Positions 48,645-61,898 of a DNA stretch of 64,000 bases are shown here, piece by piece. A program made the translations under genes and the position numbers. The DNA comes from Dryobates pubescens (taxonomy: Eukaryota; Chordata; Aves; Piciformes; Picidae): assembly GCF_014839835.1 (NCBI RefSeq), contig NC_071615.1, positions 4,464,001 through 4,528,000 of the forward strand. The letters are read 5' to 3'. The notes below the pieces were generated by a model. That model worked only from the letters and a program-made list of their open reading frames with translations, searched no databases and was not told the DNA's origin. Within the stretch, counting starts at the first letter, position 1. Each line of letters begins with the position of its first letter.

Positions 48645-51600
48645 GTGAGGTGTCCTCAGCTTAATGTCTCTTCAGTGTGGTTGTAGACTCCTTTTGATTC
48701 TTCCAGGGATCAGGATGGATTTAATTAAGATCTGGCCATTCTTTCTAAGATTAGTATTCATGCAGGCTCGAGAATGGAAGCTGGGTTTTGGTCAACACCT
48801 GAGAATCTTTACTGTGTTATTTTTTTAAGTGTCAGACATATTTATTTCTGTTTTGTAAAAATTTAAGAGAGGTCTTTTGAATTGCTTCCTTACTTGTTGT
48901 ATCAGAGTATCAGCTCAGGAAATTAAACTGCAAGTTGTTTTCATATTGCTGAACAAAGGAGCTTTATATGTGTTACTCTTCTAATAAGTCATTTGCTGCC
49001 TTTTTTCACAAGCTTCCTTAAAATTTCTTTGCCTGCACACACACAGGAGACTTGCTTTATGTTGTGACTTTGACAGGCTGACCAGTTGTGCCTTCTGGGC
49101 TCCTCAGTTTAGGAAGGATGTTGACTTGCTGGAGCATGTCCAGAGAAGAGCAACAAAGTTGGGGAGGGGCTTGGAACACAAGCCCTGTGAGGAGAGACTG
49201 AGGGATCTGGGGTTGCTTAGCCTGGAGGAGACTCAGGGGTGACCTTATTGCTCTCTACAACTACCTGAAGGGAGGTTGTAGACAGGCAGGGGTTGGTCTC
49301 TTCTCCTAGGCAACCAGCACCAGAGGACACAGTCTCGGGCTGCGCCAGGGGAGGTTTATGCTGGAGGTTAGGAGGAAGTTTTACACAGAGTGATTGCCCA
49401 TTGGAATGTGCTGCCCGAGGAGGTGTTGTAGTCACCATCACTGGAGGTGTTCAGGAGGAGACTTCATAGGGTGCTTGGTTGCATGGTTTAGTTGGTTGGG
49501 TGGTGTTGGATGATAGGTTGGACACGATGATCTTGGAGGTCTCTTCCAACCTGGTCTATTCTATTCTATTCTGTTTGTATCCATGGGGGTGGTTGTGATC
49601 TTTTTCCTGTAAGCTGCCTTATAAAGCAGGCTGGATCAGTTTATTAGGCTGGAATAAAGATTCTGTCTTGTAATTTTTTTTAACTTCAGTATCTAAGTAT
49701 AAAATAAGCTTTGCATTTGGAATGCTGACAGAAAAATAGGCATTTTGTGTCTGTGGCACCTCTCTGGTTACAAAGGTGGTTGGTTAGAGGTGGCTGGCTC
49801 TAGAGAGTCTTCATAGGCTGTGTGTTGAATGCCATTGTTTAGATGTCAGGTGTTTAATTAATATCTGTGCTGTAAGGTAATTGGAATGATAAAAAAGGAA
49901 GCATTATGATGTAGCAGGTAATAGAAAAACATGCTCAGCAGTTAAATTTCATGGGGAGCATGACCTCTGCTCTTGGGTAGCTGCTGTTACTTTTATGAGC
50001 CTTGGGCAGTTCATAATTAGCCTTTTTTTTCCCACAGAGTGAAGTACATTTTGTTAGAGTACCTCCAGAGATTAAGAAATCCTGAATGAAGAACTTGAAA
50101 TTTACTTATGTCTAAACAACACTGATTTGGTGTGGGTTTGGGAGTGTGTTGGTAAACTCTCTGTTTCCTCCTCTGCACCTGGTGTGAGGAGACAAGTGCA
50201 ACAAACAGTTTGCTTCTGAATGTAAAGTGACATGCAATGGGTAGTACAAGGTGGGAGATGATGATGATGTTGCAGTTTTGTTAATGGTGTGTGGTGTCTC
50301 TCTTCACACATGAACTGGCCAGCTGGAAGAGCAAGCTGGGCAGATCCACTCCAAATCCCAGCTGCTGCAAGTGGAACGGGAGAAGATGCAGATGGAGGTT
50401 ATCCACAAACGAGCTCGCATTGAGCTAGAGAAGGCAGCTAATACCAATGCCAGGAACTATGAGGTAAGTACAGCAGCTGTGGATGGGTTGGTCTCATATT
50501 GGTGAGCTGGAGCATAAGTGGTATGTCTAGACTGATGTTTTACTTTGCTCTTGACCTCTCATGTGCTGTGCTTTGATTTGCAGTGGTGTGTCTTAAAATG
50601 TGTCTAGTCAATGTTGGCTTTTTTTTCTTGGATGAAACTAACTAAAAGATGCAGTCCAGAAGCAAACTTAGTGTTCTCCAGCTGCTAATGGGTGCTATCT
50701 TCAGAGCAAAACACTAGTGAATCCATACTAAATGCTCCTGCAGTGCATTTACTGCAGATGTGGTGGTGATGTGGTTGTCCAGATCTCAGCCCCAACTGCT
50801 TCACTCTACCAACTCCCTTGCAGTGCATTGTGCTACCTTGCTAATGTGCACAAGGGTGTGAACAGCAAAGCCTTGTTTGATTGACAAACTGATGGTCTGA
50901 TCACTAGACTCTGCCAGTTTAGCACTGAAGTTGTCATGAGTAACAATAACAGAAGGGATTTGTTGCTTGTTTCTCCCAGAAGTGTTTAAGTGTTTTTCTC
51001 CCAGATGAATGTAAACTTCTGCTGGCACAATCACAAGCGTTTAGTTTGTGTGCCTGTAATTAATTGGAATGGCAGCAGTGCCAGCCATGTGCTGTCACAC
51101 AAGAGAGCTTGCTCTGATAAAGCAGTGAGCCTCACTCAGGGACTAACAGCTTTTATTGCTTGCTGGTTTTATGCCCACATAAGTTTGCTTAACTATGTTA
51201 CTGAAATAAGCAGTAGATCTGTGGGGTTTGTTGTATTGTGAAGGTCTTCCATGCTGCTGATTATTTAAAAAGAAATAATTAAAAAGGAATAAACACCTTT
51301 TGTTGTATTTTACAAGGGTGCTGGGCAACAGATTGAATGGGTAGCTGTGAATTAGGGAGCCAGTGACTAAATTCCCTGTTCTTCTGAAGTCAGGTGGTGT
51401 GGGATTAAGCTAGGAAGAGTTCAAACTGGAATGTAGCTGAGTCAGTCAGAGAAACCCTTAAAATACTGGTACAAAAAAAAAGGGAGCAGCACTAATCCAG
51501 CACTGTGGTAATTACCCAGCTCAGATTCTGTAGTTTTTTGAGTCATGTGGATAAAGGTTTTAAGGCACCTCACATTGCTTTGCATAATCCTTGCTTACTA

Positions 51601-54600
51601 TGTAAATCCATGTCTCGATTTGCTTTGATTAGCAAAGCAATTTACTACACAGTTTTTCAATAAGTGTTATTCAATTTGTGGTAGGAATAAACTGAAATGG
51701 TTTATGGAAGGTCATCAGAGTGCAAAAATATTGATTGTGTTCATCAATAATCCTGAGCACTAAGCCCTCATTAAATAGCCTCATGCAATTTCCAGAAGTT
51801 GCAGAGGGAAGTTTGTCTCATTAACCCAACTCCTGATATCTGAGTTTCTGAAAGTCAATTTGCTATGCATGGGTCAGCTTTAAATTGGAGCATCAGATGT
51901 TTTCATCTTATATCTGCTGGAGGGTGTGCAGTGGAGTCTGTGAAACCAAGTCTGTGCTCTCATAGTCATGTTTCAGCCTAAGAAATTAGGACGATTCTGG
52001 CTCTTCATTTTCTAGCTCCATGGTCCTGGGTGTTTCCTTGACACTGGATTGATTCTTTTGCCCTTGCTAATGCAAAGGCTAAAGCTGTGGTCTCAGTAGC
52101 AGTGCTTCTTGGGGATGCCTTGATGACCACAGTAATGAGGAATGGAAACAGGAGGAACTAAAAAGCTTCATCTTGGTGCTACTTTCTTCTTATATCTGTT
52201 TGCTCTTCTTTTTCCCTTTGCAAGCGAGAAGCTGACCGTAACCAGGAGCTGCTCACACGCATAAAGCAGTATCAGGAAAGGGAAACAGAAGCTGAAAATA
52301 AACTGAGAGAACAAATGGAGATGAACAAATCCTACAAGAAGAGCATGGAGACAATGAGTAAGAAGCTGCAAGAGAAGGAGAGCAAATTAGCTGAAGCTAA
52401 CGAAGTAAGGAGAGAGTAATTTTTTAATCTGTTCCTAGCATCACTTGACTTTGCAGTTCTGGGGAACTGAAAATGCCCTTTCTGATTTAAAAAAAATATT
52501 TAATACCTTGGAATCACCATATCCATCATCTGGAAACAACCCTGGTGGTGAGAGTCTTGGCTGTCAAAGGTTAGAACCCAGCCAAGTCCAGACAGAAGTG
52601 AGCAGGTCAGAATATGCTGCTGTGTTAATTAGTGATGAGAGGAGATTTATTGGGTAGGTTGTTATGAAGAAAGATTAAAAAAGCACAGGGCATGTACAGG
52701 GTTAGGTTTAGAAGTCAGATTACATGATACTGAGTAAGGAAAGGGGAAATGATGGAGGAGATAAGATGGGAAGGTGTTTAGGGAAGCAGGGAGAGCTGTA
52801 GAGTGGATGAGACCAAAGTTATGTACAAAATGTGTTTTAAATGCCTCTTTGTTCCACTGCAGAACAAATGCTTGGATAATAACTTCAGTTCTGTTGGATG
52901 AAGAGAGCATTCTGTCAACCCTCAGACTTTTCAGATACTGTTACAGTTAACTTCAACTTGTTCATTTGCAACTTACCTGTTTCATTTGTTTTCCTCCATC
53001 AATTGTGGATCAGCAACCACTAAGTTCCTTAGCCTTCCTCCTGCCTAGGTGTCACTAGAAATGTATCTATGTGATAAAGCAGGTGATAAATCAGGTGATT
53101 CTGTAACAGATTTAGTATGCCAGTGATTAAAACCAGGGGGGTAGTCATGGCACAGGAAAGAAACTAAGCCCACACATGAAATGAGTGCAGCAGTTCTAAT
53201 TCTCTGTTCCTTCCATATCTTTCAACACCAAGATGAGATCCCTGAGTGCCTCTGTGTAGAACACATCCTACATAAGTGATACTTGGAGGTTTTTCTCCAT
53301 TACTCTGTCGAAGGGAGCTGAGTAATGGCTATTTGAGACAAACCTCTGAGGTTTTCTTTAGGCTTCAGATATTTAGAAGACAATTTTAAAAACCACTGGC
53401 CCCTACTTTTAAGGCAAGCCTGATACTTAATTGTGATTGGTTTAGGCAAACCCAGATATTTTCAGTTTGTTAGGGTTTCTTCTACTTTAGTATATATATA
53501 CACTTGTGTTTTATCATCATTTAGCTTTGAAGCTTGATATTTTTCATGCCAGTTTGAGGTCACCCACTTACTAGGTAATGGAAATGACAATTTGGGTGAC
53601 AGATACATGACAATGATTTTCTCTTGCCTTTATTTTTGAGGTGAATTTCAGTCTGAAGGTTTGCCAGAGAGTGGAATTGTTTCTAGATGCAGTGTTTGTA
53701 CTTTTTAGTTGGATATGATTTCTTGTCTGTCACCATCCATAATGTCCAGCTTGGAGAGTCATAGCCTTGTGTGTTTGTTCTCTCTTTCCATTAATTCAGA
53801 CAATCACTGTATTAAAAGGGAAAATATCTGAGCTGCAGTGGAATATAATGAATCAAGAGATGCAGATGACAAGCCAAGACTCTCAGAAGCAGGAACTGAT
53901 GGAACAGCTGGATGTTCAACAGAAGTAAGCAGGGGATGAATGACTGTAGAGAGAAAAAGGCAAACAAAACTTCAGTCTGCTGCAGCTGTCTTCACTCAGA
54001 AAACTTTCAACAGTGTTTGATTTCCACTCTTCAAAGGGGTTCTTTGATCTGGATGTGTGGGTTATAACTGTTGTTTGAAACTAGCTCTGAGGTACAAGTT
54101 AATTGTTACCTTGAGAAAAAAAAAAGGCAAACTTGAGCTTAAAATCTCAGTGGTGTCTCATGCGCATGGTAGAGAGTTAGCAGAAGGCATGTGGGTGGGA
54201 AAGGCTAATCTGAACCTTAGAGCAGAACACAAATATCAAGCCTTAGGTTGTAGTTGAGGGGTAGTTGAAAGGTAGGAGTGTATTTGTTTTTTGCTTACTA
54301 GGTTCAACTCTTCAGGTCCAAAGGTGCTGTTTATTTGCTGTGAGGGGATGTTTCTGGGTTTCAGAGTTAAGGTACCTTGAGTTCCACATATTTCTCAAGA
54401 TGCTCTTTTTTATCAAAATGGGTATTTTTGTCTCTAAATTAGGGGGAGATAGTATGAGTGAGAAAATGTGTGAAAGACCATCTTCTGTAACAGCACTGTA
54501 TACCTTCTTAGTAGTGTTTGAAAATAGTTGTCAGAGCTAATTCTGCATTTGGCTGTTTCTGGTATGTGATGCCTGGGTGCTAAATAGCTCTTGTGTCTCC

Positions 54601-57600
54601 ATCTAACAGAAAATGGCAAGAGGCCAGTCAGCAAATCCAGACATTGCAAGCAAACCAATCCCTTCTGACAGAATATGAGCAGAAGATTAAGGTAAGAAAC
54701 TCTGTGGCCTGTGTAAAGCTTCAGTTTTGATTTCTGTCCATGAAAGGACAGAATAGTGCTTTTAAAAAATAATGACTATTGGAGGAAAAAAAAGGTAAGA
54801 CTGTAATTGAAGAATCTGATTTGGTGGCCAGCAAGAGCTGAAGTTGGCTAAATTCAGTTGGATGGATCAGGCTGCCTACAGTTGGCTCTAACAGGACACT
54901 CTTCACCTTTGCTGTATCAATTTCTTGGGAAAAAAATCTACCCATGCTTTCTCTATGGAAAGATGATTTATATCCTTGTGCAATGTTCTGGAGGAATGCT
55001 CTGTTTGATCATCTCCTAGAACACAAAATTGCTAAGCAGAAGTTTGCCTCTAGAGCAGTCTCTTTCATATGGAGGAGGATGAACCCAGCAGCTGCAGTTA
55101 CTTTTCTGTTTCATGGAACAATCTTTCCTCTGGAGCTGGGTTTGGCTCTTTTAGAAAGTACAATTACTTGCAAAGCTTTCAAAGCCACACTGAATTACAT
55201 GTGAGGTGCTCTAGGTCCTTTCAAATCAATGTGCAGGTTGCTGGGGGAGTCACTGCTGACAGTGGCACCGCCTGTGGTTCCTGGCAGTCAGCCTCACTGC
55301 CAGTTCTGCCATTGCAAGAACCTTCCATTGAAAGGAAAGGTCAGGACACAGGATATTAGACTGCAGTACAGCTCTAAATGTCAATTTAATTTTTGAGGTG
55401 AAAAAATTTTCCTCTACCATAATGCTGAAGTGCAAGATTGTGTTTCTTTCCATTTCTAATTCTTGCAGGCTATCCCAGTGTCTCTCTCTACACTTTGACT
55501 GTTGATGGAGAGATTCATGGGGAGAAAATCACATATTTGGTTTAGTCAATAGAAGAAGATCCTTTTAATGGTTAGCAGAGATCTGGTTTTGTTATGAATT
55601 TAGGATGAGCAGGGGTAGAGGAGAGGCCAGCCCAGGTGTTAGAAGGGGAACAAGAGTCATCCCTGCTTCGAGCAAGGAATTGGAGCAGAAGACCTACTGC
55701 ATCCCCTTCCGACTTCATTCAAGTCATTGATTTGAGTTTGAAAATACGATGGAGGGGTAGCTCCTGTGAGTTCCATGTTAATCATTGCTGTTCTCTTGTC
55801 ATCCCACGTTTTCCAGGATCTGGAGCAGAAGTTCTCCCAGCAGGAACACGATGCTCTAATTGTCAAGAACATGAAAGCAGAGCTGGCCCGTTTCCCAAAA
55901 ATGGAGCGGGAATTGCGCCAGCTCAGGGAGGAAAATGCCTACTTCAGGTGAAAGAAGGGTCCAGTTGTTGAGAGGGTCATCTTGTGTTCTTCTCTACCTG
56001 CTACAGTTGCATTGTATGCACTTTCAAATCCCTCTGCTGGGCTTCCATGTGGGAAACTTAAGAAGGAGGGAAATGTGGTTCATATAAATACTGCATAGGA
56101 GTTGAGCAGTGGTGTGACATGCAACGGTTACTGGATGAGAGGCTTCGTCAAGATCTGGGTGATCTTCCTCAGCACAGCAGGAGCCTCACAGAATGTGCAT
56201 TGAGCATTCTGGATGGTGATACCTGTTTGTTAGCACAAAATTCAATGTTTAAAGATAGTGGTGAACTCTCCAGAGCTTCAGGAGGGAAATCCCTGCGGAG
56301 AAAAGAGACAGCTGAACATTTCTTTAATAACTGCTTTTGCTTAGTTATTGTTACCACTGTTCTAAAAGCCTTTTGTTCCAGAATAGTGTTCTGGAAGCCT
56401 TTTGTTTAAATGTCTAAACCACTTTGTTAAAGCCCTTGGTAGAGTAGAATTTCTGGGGTTTTGAAGTAGCAATTAATGTGAAACATTGAATTCCTGTGCC
56501 CTGTGAAATAACTTGCCTTAAAGGGTTTTGTTTTTGGTTTGTTTTTCAAGCAAACTTAATTTCCATTTTTTTGAATGCACTTTAAAAACCAGCCAACCAA
56601 CCCCTAAAAAAAACCCACCCCAACCACCCCAAACTATCCAACCAAACCTCCCTAAAACCCCCAAATACAACAAGCTTAAATCTTTTTCTTATTCTAAGAT
56701 CAAACTATTTCCCTTGGCTTTGTTCATGTTTCATTATAGTTTTAAATTGTTGATCTTTGGAATCTTTTCTCATGCTGCTTTTTTGTACACAGAAACATGG
56801 TATCAACAGATTGAAGGTGATTTTTTAATCCAGTTTCATCACACCCTTGCACTCCTCTATTGAAGTAAAAACCCACCAGTCTCAGTGCTTGGTTATTCAT
56901 CACAGGGTACTCAAAAACTCAAGTGTCTCTCTCTTGCTGTGCTCCAATCCCGCTTTCAGCCTGACCGAAGATCAGAGCTGGGAGTCTTTTACTCCCCTTC
57001 ATGCTGGTTCACCAATCAGTAAAAAAGATACAAAACTTCAGCTTGTTTGGATATCATCAGGATGATGCTTGGAGAAGCTAAAACCAAACCAGCTAAATAA
57101 AGCTGCCAGGTTATTTTGTAGCAGTGGTTTTGCCATGAAGGTTATGGGGCTGAGTCAGTTGAATGTCATAAATGCCTCGATTCCCCAGTGATTCCATGTG
57201 TATCTGGAAGTTTGTGGGAGTGAATGGGGTTGCATGGCTTTTTAATCATCTCTTCCCACTCCAGGGAAATGAAAGAAAACAATGGACTGCTTAAAGAGGA
57301 GGTAGAAAGTCTCCAAAGGAAGCTGGAACGCTATGAGAAAGTCCAAGCGCAGCTAGTGGCCGTTGAATTGGAAAATGAGGTGAGGAGCTAGGGACATGTG
57401 GTGGGTGAGCAGAACAGGGGTTTTCTGCCTTGCCTGTCCTGTCTTGTAGGCTTTTGCTGTATTGTGTCGGTGGAGATACGATACTTGTTTTAGGTGATGG
57501 GTTTGAAGCAGGCATTCCCAAGCTCAGATGTCAGCATGAGAGGATCTATGGCGATGAAGGTGAAAAAGGCAAAAGGATATCTACACTGCAGCTAGAGATT

Positions 57601-58340
57601 TTGTGTAAAGGACAATCTCACAAGGTGTCTTTTGTGGCCTTGCTGTTTGTCTTCTGCCTTGCTTGGAAATGCTTATTTGGTGGTGAGGTCTGTCCAGACA
57701 CGGTGCTGCTGAACACCATGAACCTCAATACACACTGGGATTGCTGTCAATGCCAGCAGGGCCAGAGTGTGGTCTCAGGGGAATAAAATTGTCTCATTTC
57801 CATATCAAGCTATACAGTGAGTTGTCACGAGAGTGTAAACTTGTTGATCTGCAGAACTCTGCTGGTGCTTGATCAGGTTCAAATAATGCTGCCTGGTATT
57901 GACTGGAAGTACAAAGCTATAGGAGAAACTGAAGAGGCAAAATGAGCACTTCAGCTGCTATAGAACTGGTGTTGAGAGTACAGCTTGTTTTCCTCTCCAT
58001 TGCCAAGAGTCTAGTCTACAGGGGTGTAGCACAGGGATGGTAGCTCACAGGGCTGGCTACTCTCTCATGCTGAAGTGTTAATGTGGGTTCTGTGGTTGTA
58101 GAGTTGTGATGACAGGAAAATGTTTGTGAGGACTGGAGAATGACAAACCAAAAGTGCTAGATGAAAAGATAATGAAGTCCACAGGAGGAAAAGGAGAGAC
58201 TGACTTTGGGGGATTTTGGAAATTTGCTGCTAGAACATTTGTCTGTGCCTTTGACTTTTCCTTTGATCTCTGCTTTAGAAACTTCTGGGGAGATTAAAAA
58301 GCTGGGAGAAACTGGACCAGAGCACTGGCTTGAATATCAG
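48491..58340 (+). CDS. MAD1L1: MAD1L1 (MAD1): spindle assembly checkpoint protein, first eight coding exons (partial)
   Basis: MAD1 is a coiled-coil protein of nuclear pores and unattached kinetochores that recruits MAD2 and seeds the mitotic checkpoint complex. Coding parts are 48495-48644, 50323-50463, 52225-52404, 53800-53924, 54610-54691, 55817-55947, 57265-57379 and 58279-58340: 986 bases, 328 residues plus two bases, under half of the 718-residue human protein. All junctions are GT-AG with consistent phase. The protein starts [20 protein letters not shown] like human [20 protein letters not shown]. After about residue 45 it is one long charged heptad coiled coil ([46 protein letters not shown]). 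The MAD2-binding motif and the C-terminal RWD-like head lie past the right edge. No disruption seen. Confidence 0.97.
49085..49573 (+). mobile_element. CR1 LINE, 3' fragment with pentamer tail
   Basis: Sense CR1 with TTCTGGGCTCCTCAGTTTAG, CCAGAGAAGAGCAACAAAG and the 3' end GGTCTCTTCCAACCTGG, then a short (TATTC)n tail. Very similar to the copy at 28463-28985. It lies in MAD1L1 intron 2, same sense as the gene. Confidence 0.94.
50323..50463 (+). CDS. MAD1L1: MAD1L1 coding exon 2
   Basis: Acceptor CTGGCCAG|CTGGAA and donor TATGAG|GTAAGT. Encodes residues 51-97, [20 protein letters not shown] to [10 protein letters not shown]. Confidence 0.96.
52225..52404 (+). CDS. MAD1L1: MAD1L1 coding exon 3
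   Basis: Acceptor TTGCAAG|CGAGAA (AAG type) and donor AACGAA|GTAAGG. Encodes residues 98-157, [20 protein letters not shown] to [10 protein letters not shown]. Confidence 0.95.
53800..53924 (+). CDS. MAD1L1: MAD1L1 coding exon 4
   Basis: Acceptor AATTCAG|ACAATC and donor CAGAA|GTAAGC, leaving phase 2. Encodes residues 158-198, [20 protein letters not shown] to MEQLDVQQ. Confidence 0.95.
54610..54691 (+). CDS. MAD1L1: MAD1L1 coding exon 5
   Basis: Acceptor CTAACAG|AAAATGG and donor ATTAAG|GTAAGA. Encodes residues 199-226, [17 protein letters not shown] to YEQKIK. Confidence 0.95.
55817..55947 (+). CDS. MAD1L1: MAD1L1 coding exon 6
   Basis: Acceptor TTTCCAG|GATCTG and donor TTCAG|GTGAAA. Encodes residues 227-269, [20 protein letters not shown] to [11 protein letters not shown]. 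Confidence 0.96.
57265..57379 (+). CDS. MAD1L1: MAD1L1 coding exon 7
   Basis: Acceptor ACTCCAG|GGAAAT and donor AATGAG|GTGAGG. Encodes residues 270-308, [20 protein letters not shown] to [10 protein letters not shown]. Confidence 0.96.
58279..58340 (+). CDS. MAD1L1: MAD1L1 coding exon 8
   Basis: Acceptor GCTTTAG|AAACTT and donor ATCAG|GTATGT. Encodes [20 protein letters not shown] (309-328) plus two bases of an arginine codon. Human reads RLLAKLQSWERLDQTMGLSIR here. The next exon lies outside the window. Confidence 0.94.
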
Positions 58341-59237
58341 GTATGTGCTCACACCTCTGGAGGGAGGAAAAACTTCTAAACAACTTTTCTTTCCTTTTAA
58401 TCACTTGACCTCTGAAGTGTATTGGTCATGCTCTCTTACTGTCTATGGTGGGTTGAAACCATCACACTGTCTCTTCATGTAGAATCTCTTCCAGTACTTT
58501 TTCTATGAGAAGAACCCTAAGATTCACAGTGTAAAAGTATCACTGGGAACTAACAAATGTTTTTCACCAAGTCATCTTGACTGATGTCTCTGAGGCCAGG
58601 GTTTAATTTTGAGTTCTTTGAATGCCTTTGATATATCTGCATTCCTGTTTAGTTAGAGATTCTGCTGGTTTAATGAGTGAACTTTAAAGAATTTTAGGAC
58701 ATGTCTAGAGAAGAGAATGTGTGTTACTTGTGGATGTAAACAACATTTCTTTGAAATCTGGGTATCAAAATAAACTGCCAGATCTTGGTGGTGTGACTTT
58801 TTCTTCCCTAAAGTAGCTGAAGAAGATTTGTTAATTCAGTTATTTTGTCTAAAGAGAAATAGAATAAACTCCATTTCTTATAGAAGAGGGGGAAAGAACC
58901 CCACCTCCCAGTGGTGTTTTGTAACACCAGCCAGTCTCTTTCTGTACTGTCACGTAACCACCTTCTGACACTTGGAGCATTGAAGCAGATTTGGTTTTTT
59001 AAAGGTCTCTGGTATGTATAAAGAGTGAGTGGAAGTGGTGCATCTCCTGATTGTTTCCTTCCACTGCAGGAGGTTTTCTGTGTAGTTAATGATGCTTTTG
59101 TGTGGCCTGTGTTTTGGCACTGCTTTGTTTTCTGTAAGTATTTACCTAGGTTTTACAGCAGATGGAGAGATGCTTCTATGTAAAGAACTGTCTTGATAGG
59201 AGTGTTATAGACTGGATCATCTTTCAGACGGGATCAA

Positions 59238-59700
59238 GGTCTGAACAGAATAGAATTAACCAGGTTGGAAGAGACCTTTGAGATCATTGAGTCCAACCTA
59301 TCACCCAACACCATCTAATCAACTAAACCATGGCACCAAGTGCCCCACCCAGTCTCTTCCTAAACACCCCCAGTGATGGTGACTCCACCACCTCCCTGGT
59401 CAGCACATTCCAATGGCCAATCACTCTTTCTATGAAGAACTTCTTCCTAACATCCAGCCTAAACCTGCCCTGGTGCAACTTGAGACTCTGTCCTCTTGTT
59501 CTGGTGCTGTGCTGGTTGCCTGGGAGAAGAGACCAACCCCCACCTGGCTACAACCTCCCTTCAGGTAGTTGCAGATAGCAATAAGGTCTCCTGAGCCTCC
59601 TCTTCTCTAGGCTAAGCAACCCCAGCTCCCTCAGCCTCTCCTCATGGGGCTTGTGCTCCAAACCCCTCCCAAGCTCTGTTGCCCTTCTCTGGAGCTGCCT
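59238..59700 (-). mobile_element. CR1 LINE, 3' fragment with pentamer tail
   Basis: Starts GAACAGAATAGAATTAACCA then GGTTGGAAGAGACCTTTGAG, the reversed 3' end of the pentamer-tailed subfamily. Runs to the reversed VQRRAT / EHKPHEE block near 59695. Inactive. Confidence 0.94.
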
Positions 59701-61885
59701 CACAAACCACAGAACCTTGTTTTATTAGTTGTTTCTTTATTCCTTTCATTCCACATGGCTAGCTCCAGAGCTATCTGCAGGCTGCTGGTGTTTGGAGGTT
59801 GGGGTGTTTGGATAAGTGTGTGGCTTGGGCACATTACTGCTTCATGCCGAAGATACCTGTGTTCAGCTTGGGAAAGCCCCCTTCGTTTTCTCAGTGTTTT
59901 CTGTTTGATGCAGATAATGGACCCTTTTCTAGAGGCATGAAAGTAGGTAGCATGCTTGAGATTCTCTCCTGCAACTGCAGAGGATACATACATTTAGATG
60001 AAGTTAGAATTGTGCTAAATCTGCTATGGCAAGGAATGGACAGAAATTGTATGAATCCTTTTCACAAAGCCTGTTCTGGCAGTGGAGTAAAAGCTTTTTA
60101 CTTACCTCAAGCTGTTAAAGGTTTAATGATGTAATTTCACACCAGGAGAGAAATGGAACCAAGTGATTCTGCCTGTTGAAGTCTAATAACTCCTTCATTT
60201 AAAATCAGAATATTCTCTGTAAAGTGTTAGGTTTCTGATTGGGCCATATTGTTTAGTGCTATTAATGGCATCTTGTCATACAGAAAAGGGAATTGCTCTT
60301 GAGAAAAATCATCTTTTGCATGCAATTGTAGCAAGTGGAACTGGATGATTTCCCCTCTCTCTCCCTGTAGGGTGGGGTTTTTTTGGTTGCTCAGTCTTCT
60401 TACAGCATGAATGATGATGGTTTTCAGGCAGGGTCATGAAGATGATGAGACATCATTGTCCTAGTTAGGTTCCGGGGATATATTGTTGGTGAAAGTTTGA
60501 GAGAAGTTAATTGCCCATCTCATAGTTCGAAGAAAATGAGAACAAGTTTGAATGGTTGTCCCAAAGAGCCAGAGCAGTGTGCTGTTTGCTAATAACGAGA
60601 TAAGCAAAGAAAAAGGGAATGCATTAGGGTTTCTCATCTTTTCTTATCACGTTCTTCATTGGTACAGAGAATGAAGGGAAGCTCGTACAGCGTGCGGTGT
60701 TGGAGGAGAAGATGGTTTTTCATTTCCTCCAGCACTTCCACAGGGCTTGTTCTGTGTCTGCTCTGAATGGTTTCTGTTCACTGATTGCCTGGTCCCAGCA
60801 GGCTTTTTGTCAGATTGGCTTATGGTCAGACCTTTGAATGTAATTTTGAGTAATAACACTTGGAAAGGAGGTGCAGCTTTTGGGAGTGCAGTGGTAATCC
60901 TGCTGGTTTAGTGCTGGTCCCTTCTCGGTAACAGCAAAAGGGCTGTTTATGATGCTTTACCTTTTTAGGGGGAGAAACAAGTTCATTAACAGTTTACTCA
61001 AAGGCTAATCTTTTGTTTGCTAGTTCCAGATCTCCCTTGTAAGCTCCTGGCTTTTCCCCTTACTCTCACAAACTAGGGAACAAAGATGTCTCTAGCTGAG
61101 GGGCGTGTTGGTGTGTTTGCGTTGCTGCAGTGCAGGATCCCTCCCAGAAATTTGCCCTTGGAATTACACCTGCCTTATGCAGTGGTGTATAATGTATTTG
61201 TAAGCTGTACAGCATTCAGATAATAGAATAATGCCCATCACAGTGATGTATGGTTCATGTTATGCACTGAATCTGGATAATCCTCTTTGTGTTCTCTTAT
61301 ATACCCTTTGAGATCTTGATTGTCTCAGAGCCTGCTTTCTGCTCTTTTTTGTTGTGGATGTAATTTTGTCTTTTAGATCTCCTTTGTGTGTTACTGTTAT
61401 GCTGCCAGGGATGTTCATACATTTGTCATGTGTTGCTCTGACTTGACATTCCTGCTATAGCATTTGGTTTCAGCTGTAAAAGAGAGCACCCCTAAATTTT
61501 GAATGTATTGTCTTTGCAAGTAGAAAGTGTCTTTATTTTGGAGTTTCCTCTCTTTGAGGTGGTTATTTCCGTGTGGCTATTGTAAGATTTTTGTTACTAG
61601 GAAGGAGTCATGCTGAGAAAACCAGCAGCTACTACTCTGTCTCCCCAGGATGTGCTGATGCAGTTTGTGTTTCTTCGAGATCCAGCATCTGTGCAATTGA
61701 GTTGTTGACCATCTTCGCTGAAGAACCGGGGTAAACATGACAGACAGACGAGTAGCTTAGAGATGCTTTCCGGCTAGTTTTCTTGACTGCTATTAAGCAA
61801 CACGTATTTTAACAGACAAGTGCTGCTGGAGGGCGATGTGCTAGGGAAGGCGAGCGCTTGATTGGGATGGCAGCGCGCAGAACCC

Positions 61886-61898
61886 CCACCAGATGGCA
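61886..61898 (+). promoter_or_regulatory. CTCF-like motif
   Basis: CCACCAGATGGCA matches the core of the vertebrate CTCF motif. It sits in a locally CpG-enriched part of the MAD1L1 intron. Binding is not shown by sequence alone. Confidence 0.4.

Larger units (their letters stand above)
50464..58278 (+). other. MAD1L1: MAD1L1 introns 3-8 (between coding exons 2 and 8)
   Basis: Introns of 0.7-1.8 kb. No transposon recognised in them. The one odd stretch is an A/C-only tract at 56583-56668. Short reading frames overlap the exons or are random. Confidence 0.65.

Noticed and set aside
56119-56409. 96-codon frame [20 protein letters not shown] in a MAD1L1 intron, considered as an extra exon
   Set aside because: Exons at 55817-55947 and 57265-57379 join in phase without it and match human, which has no such segment.
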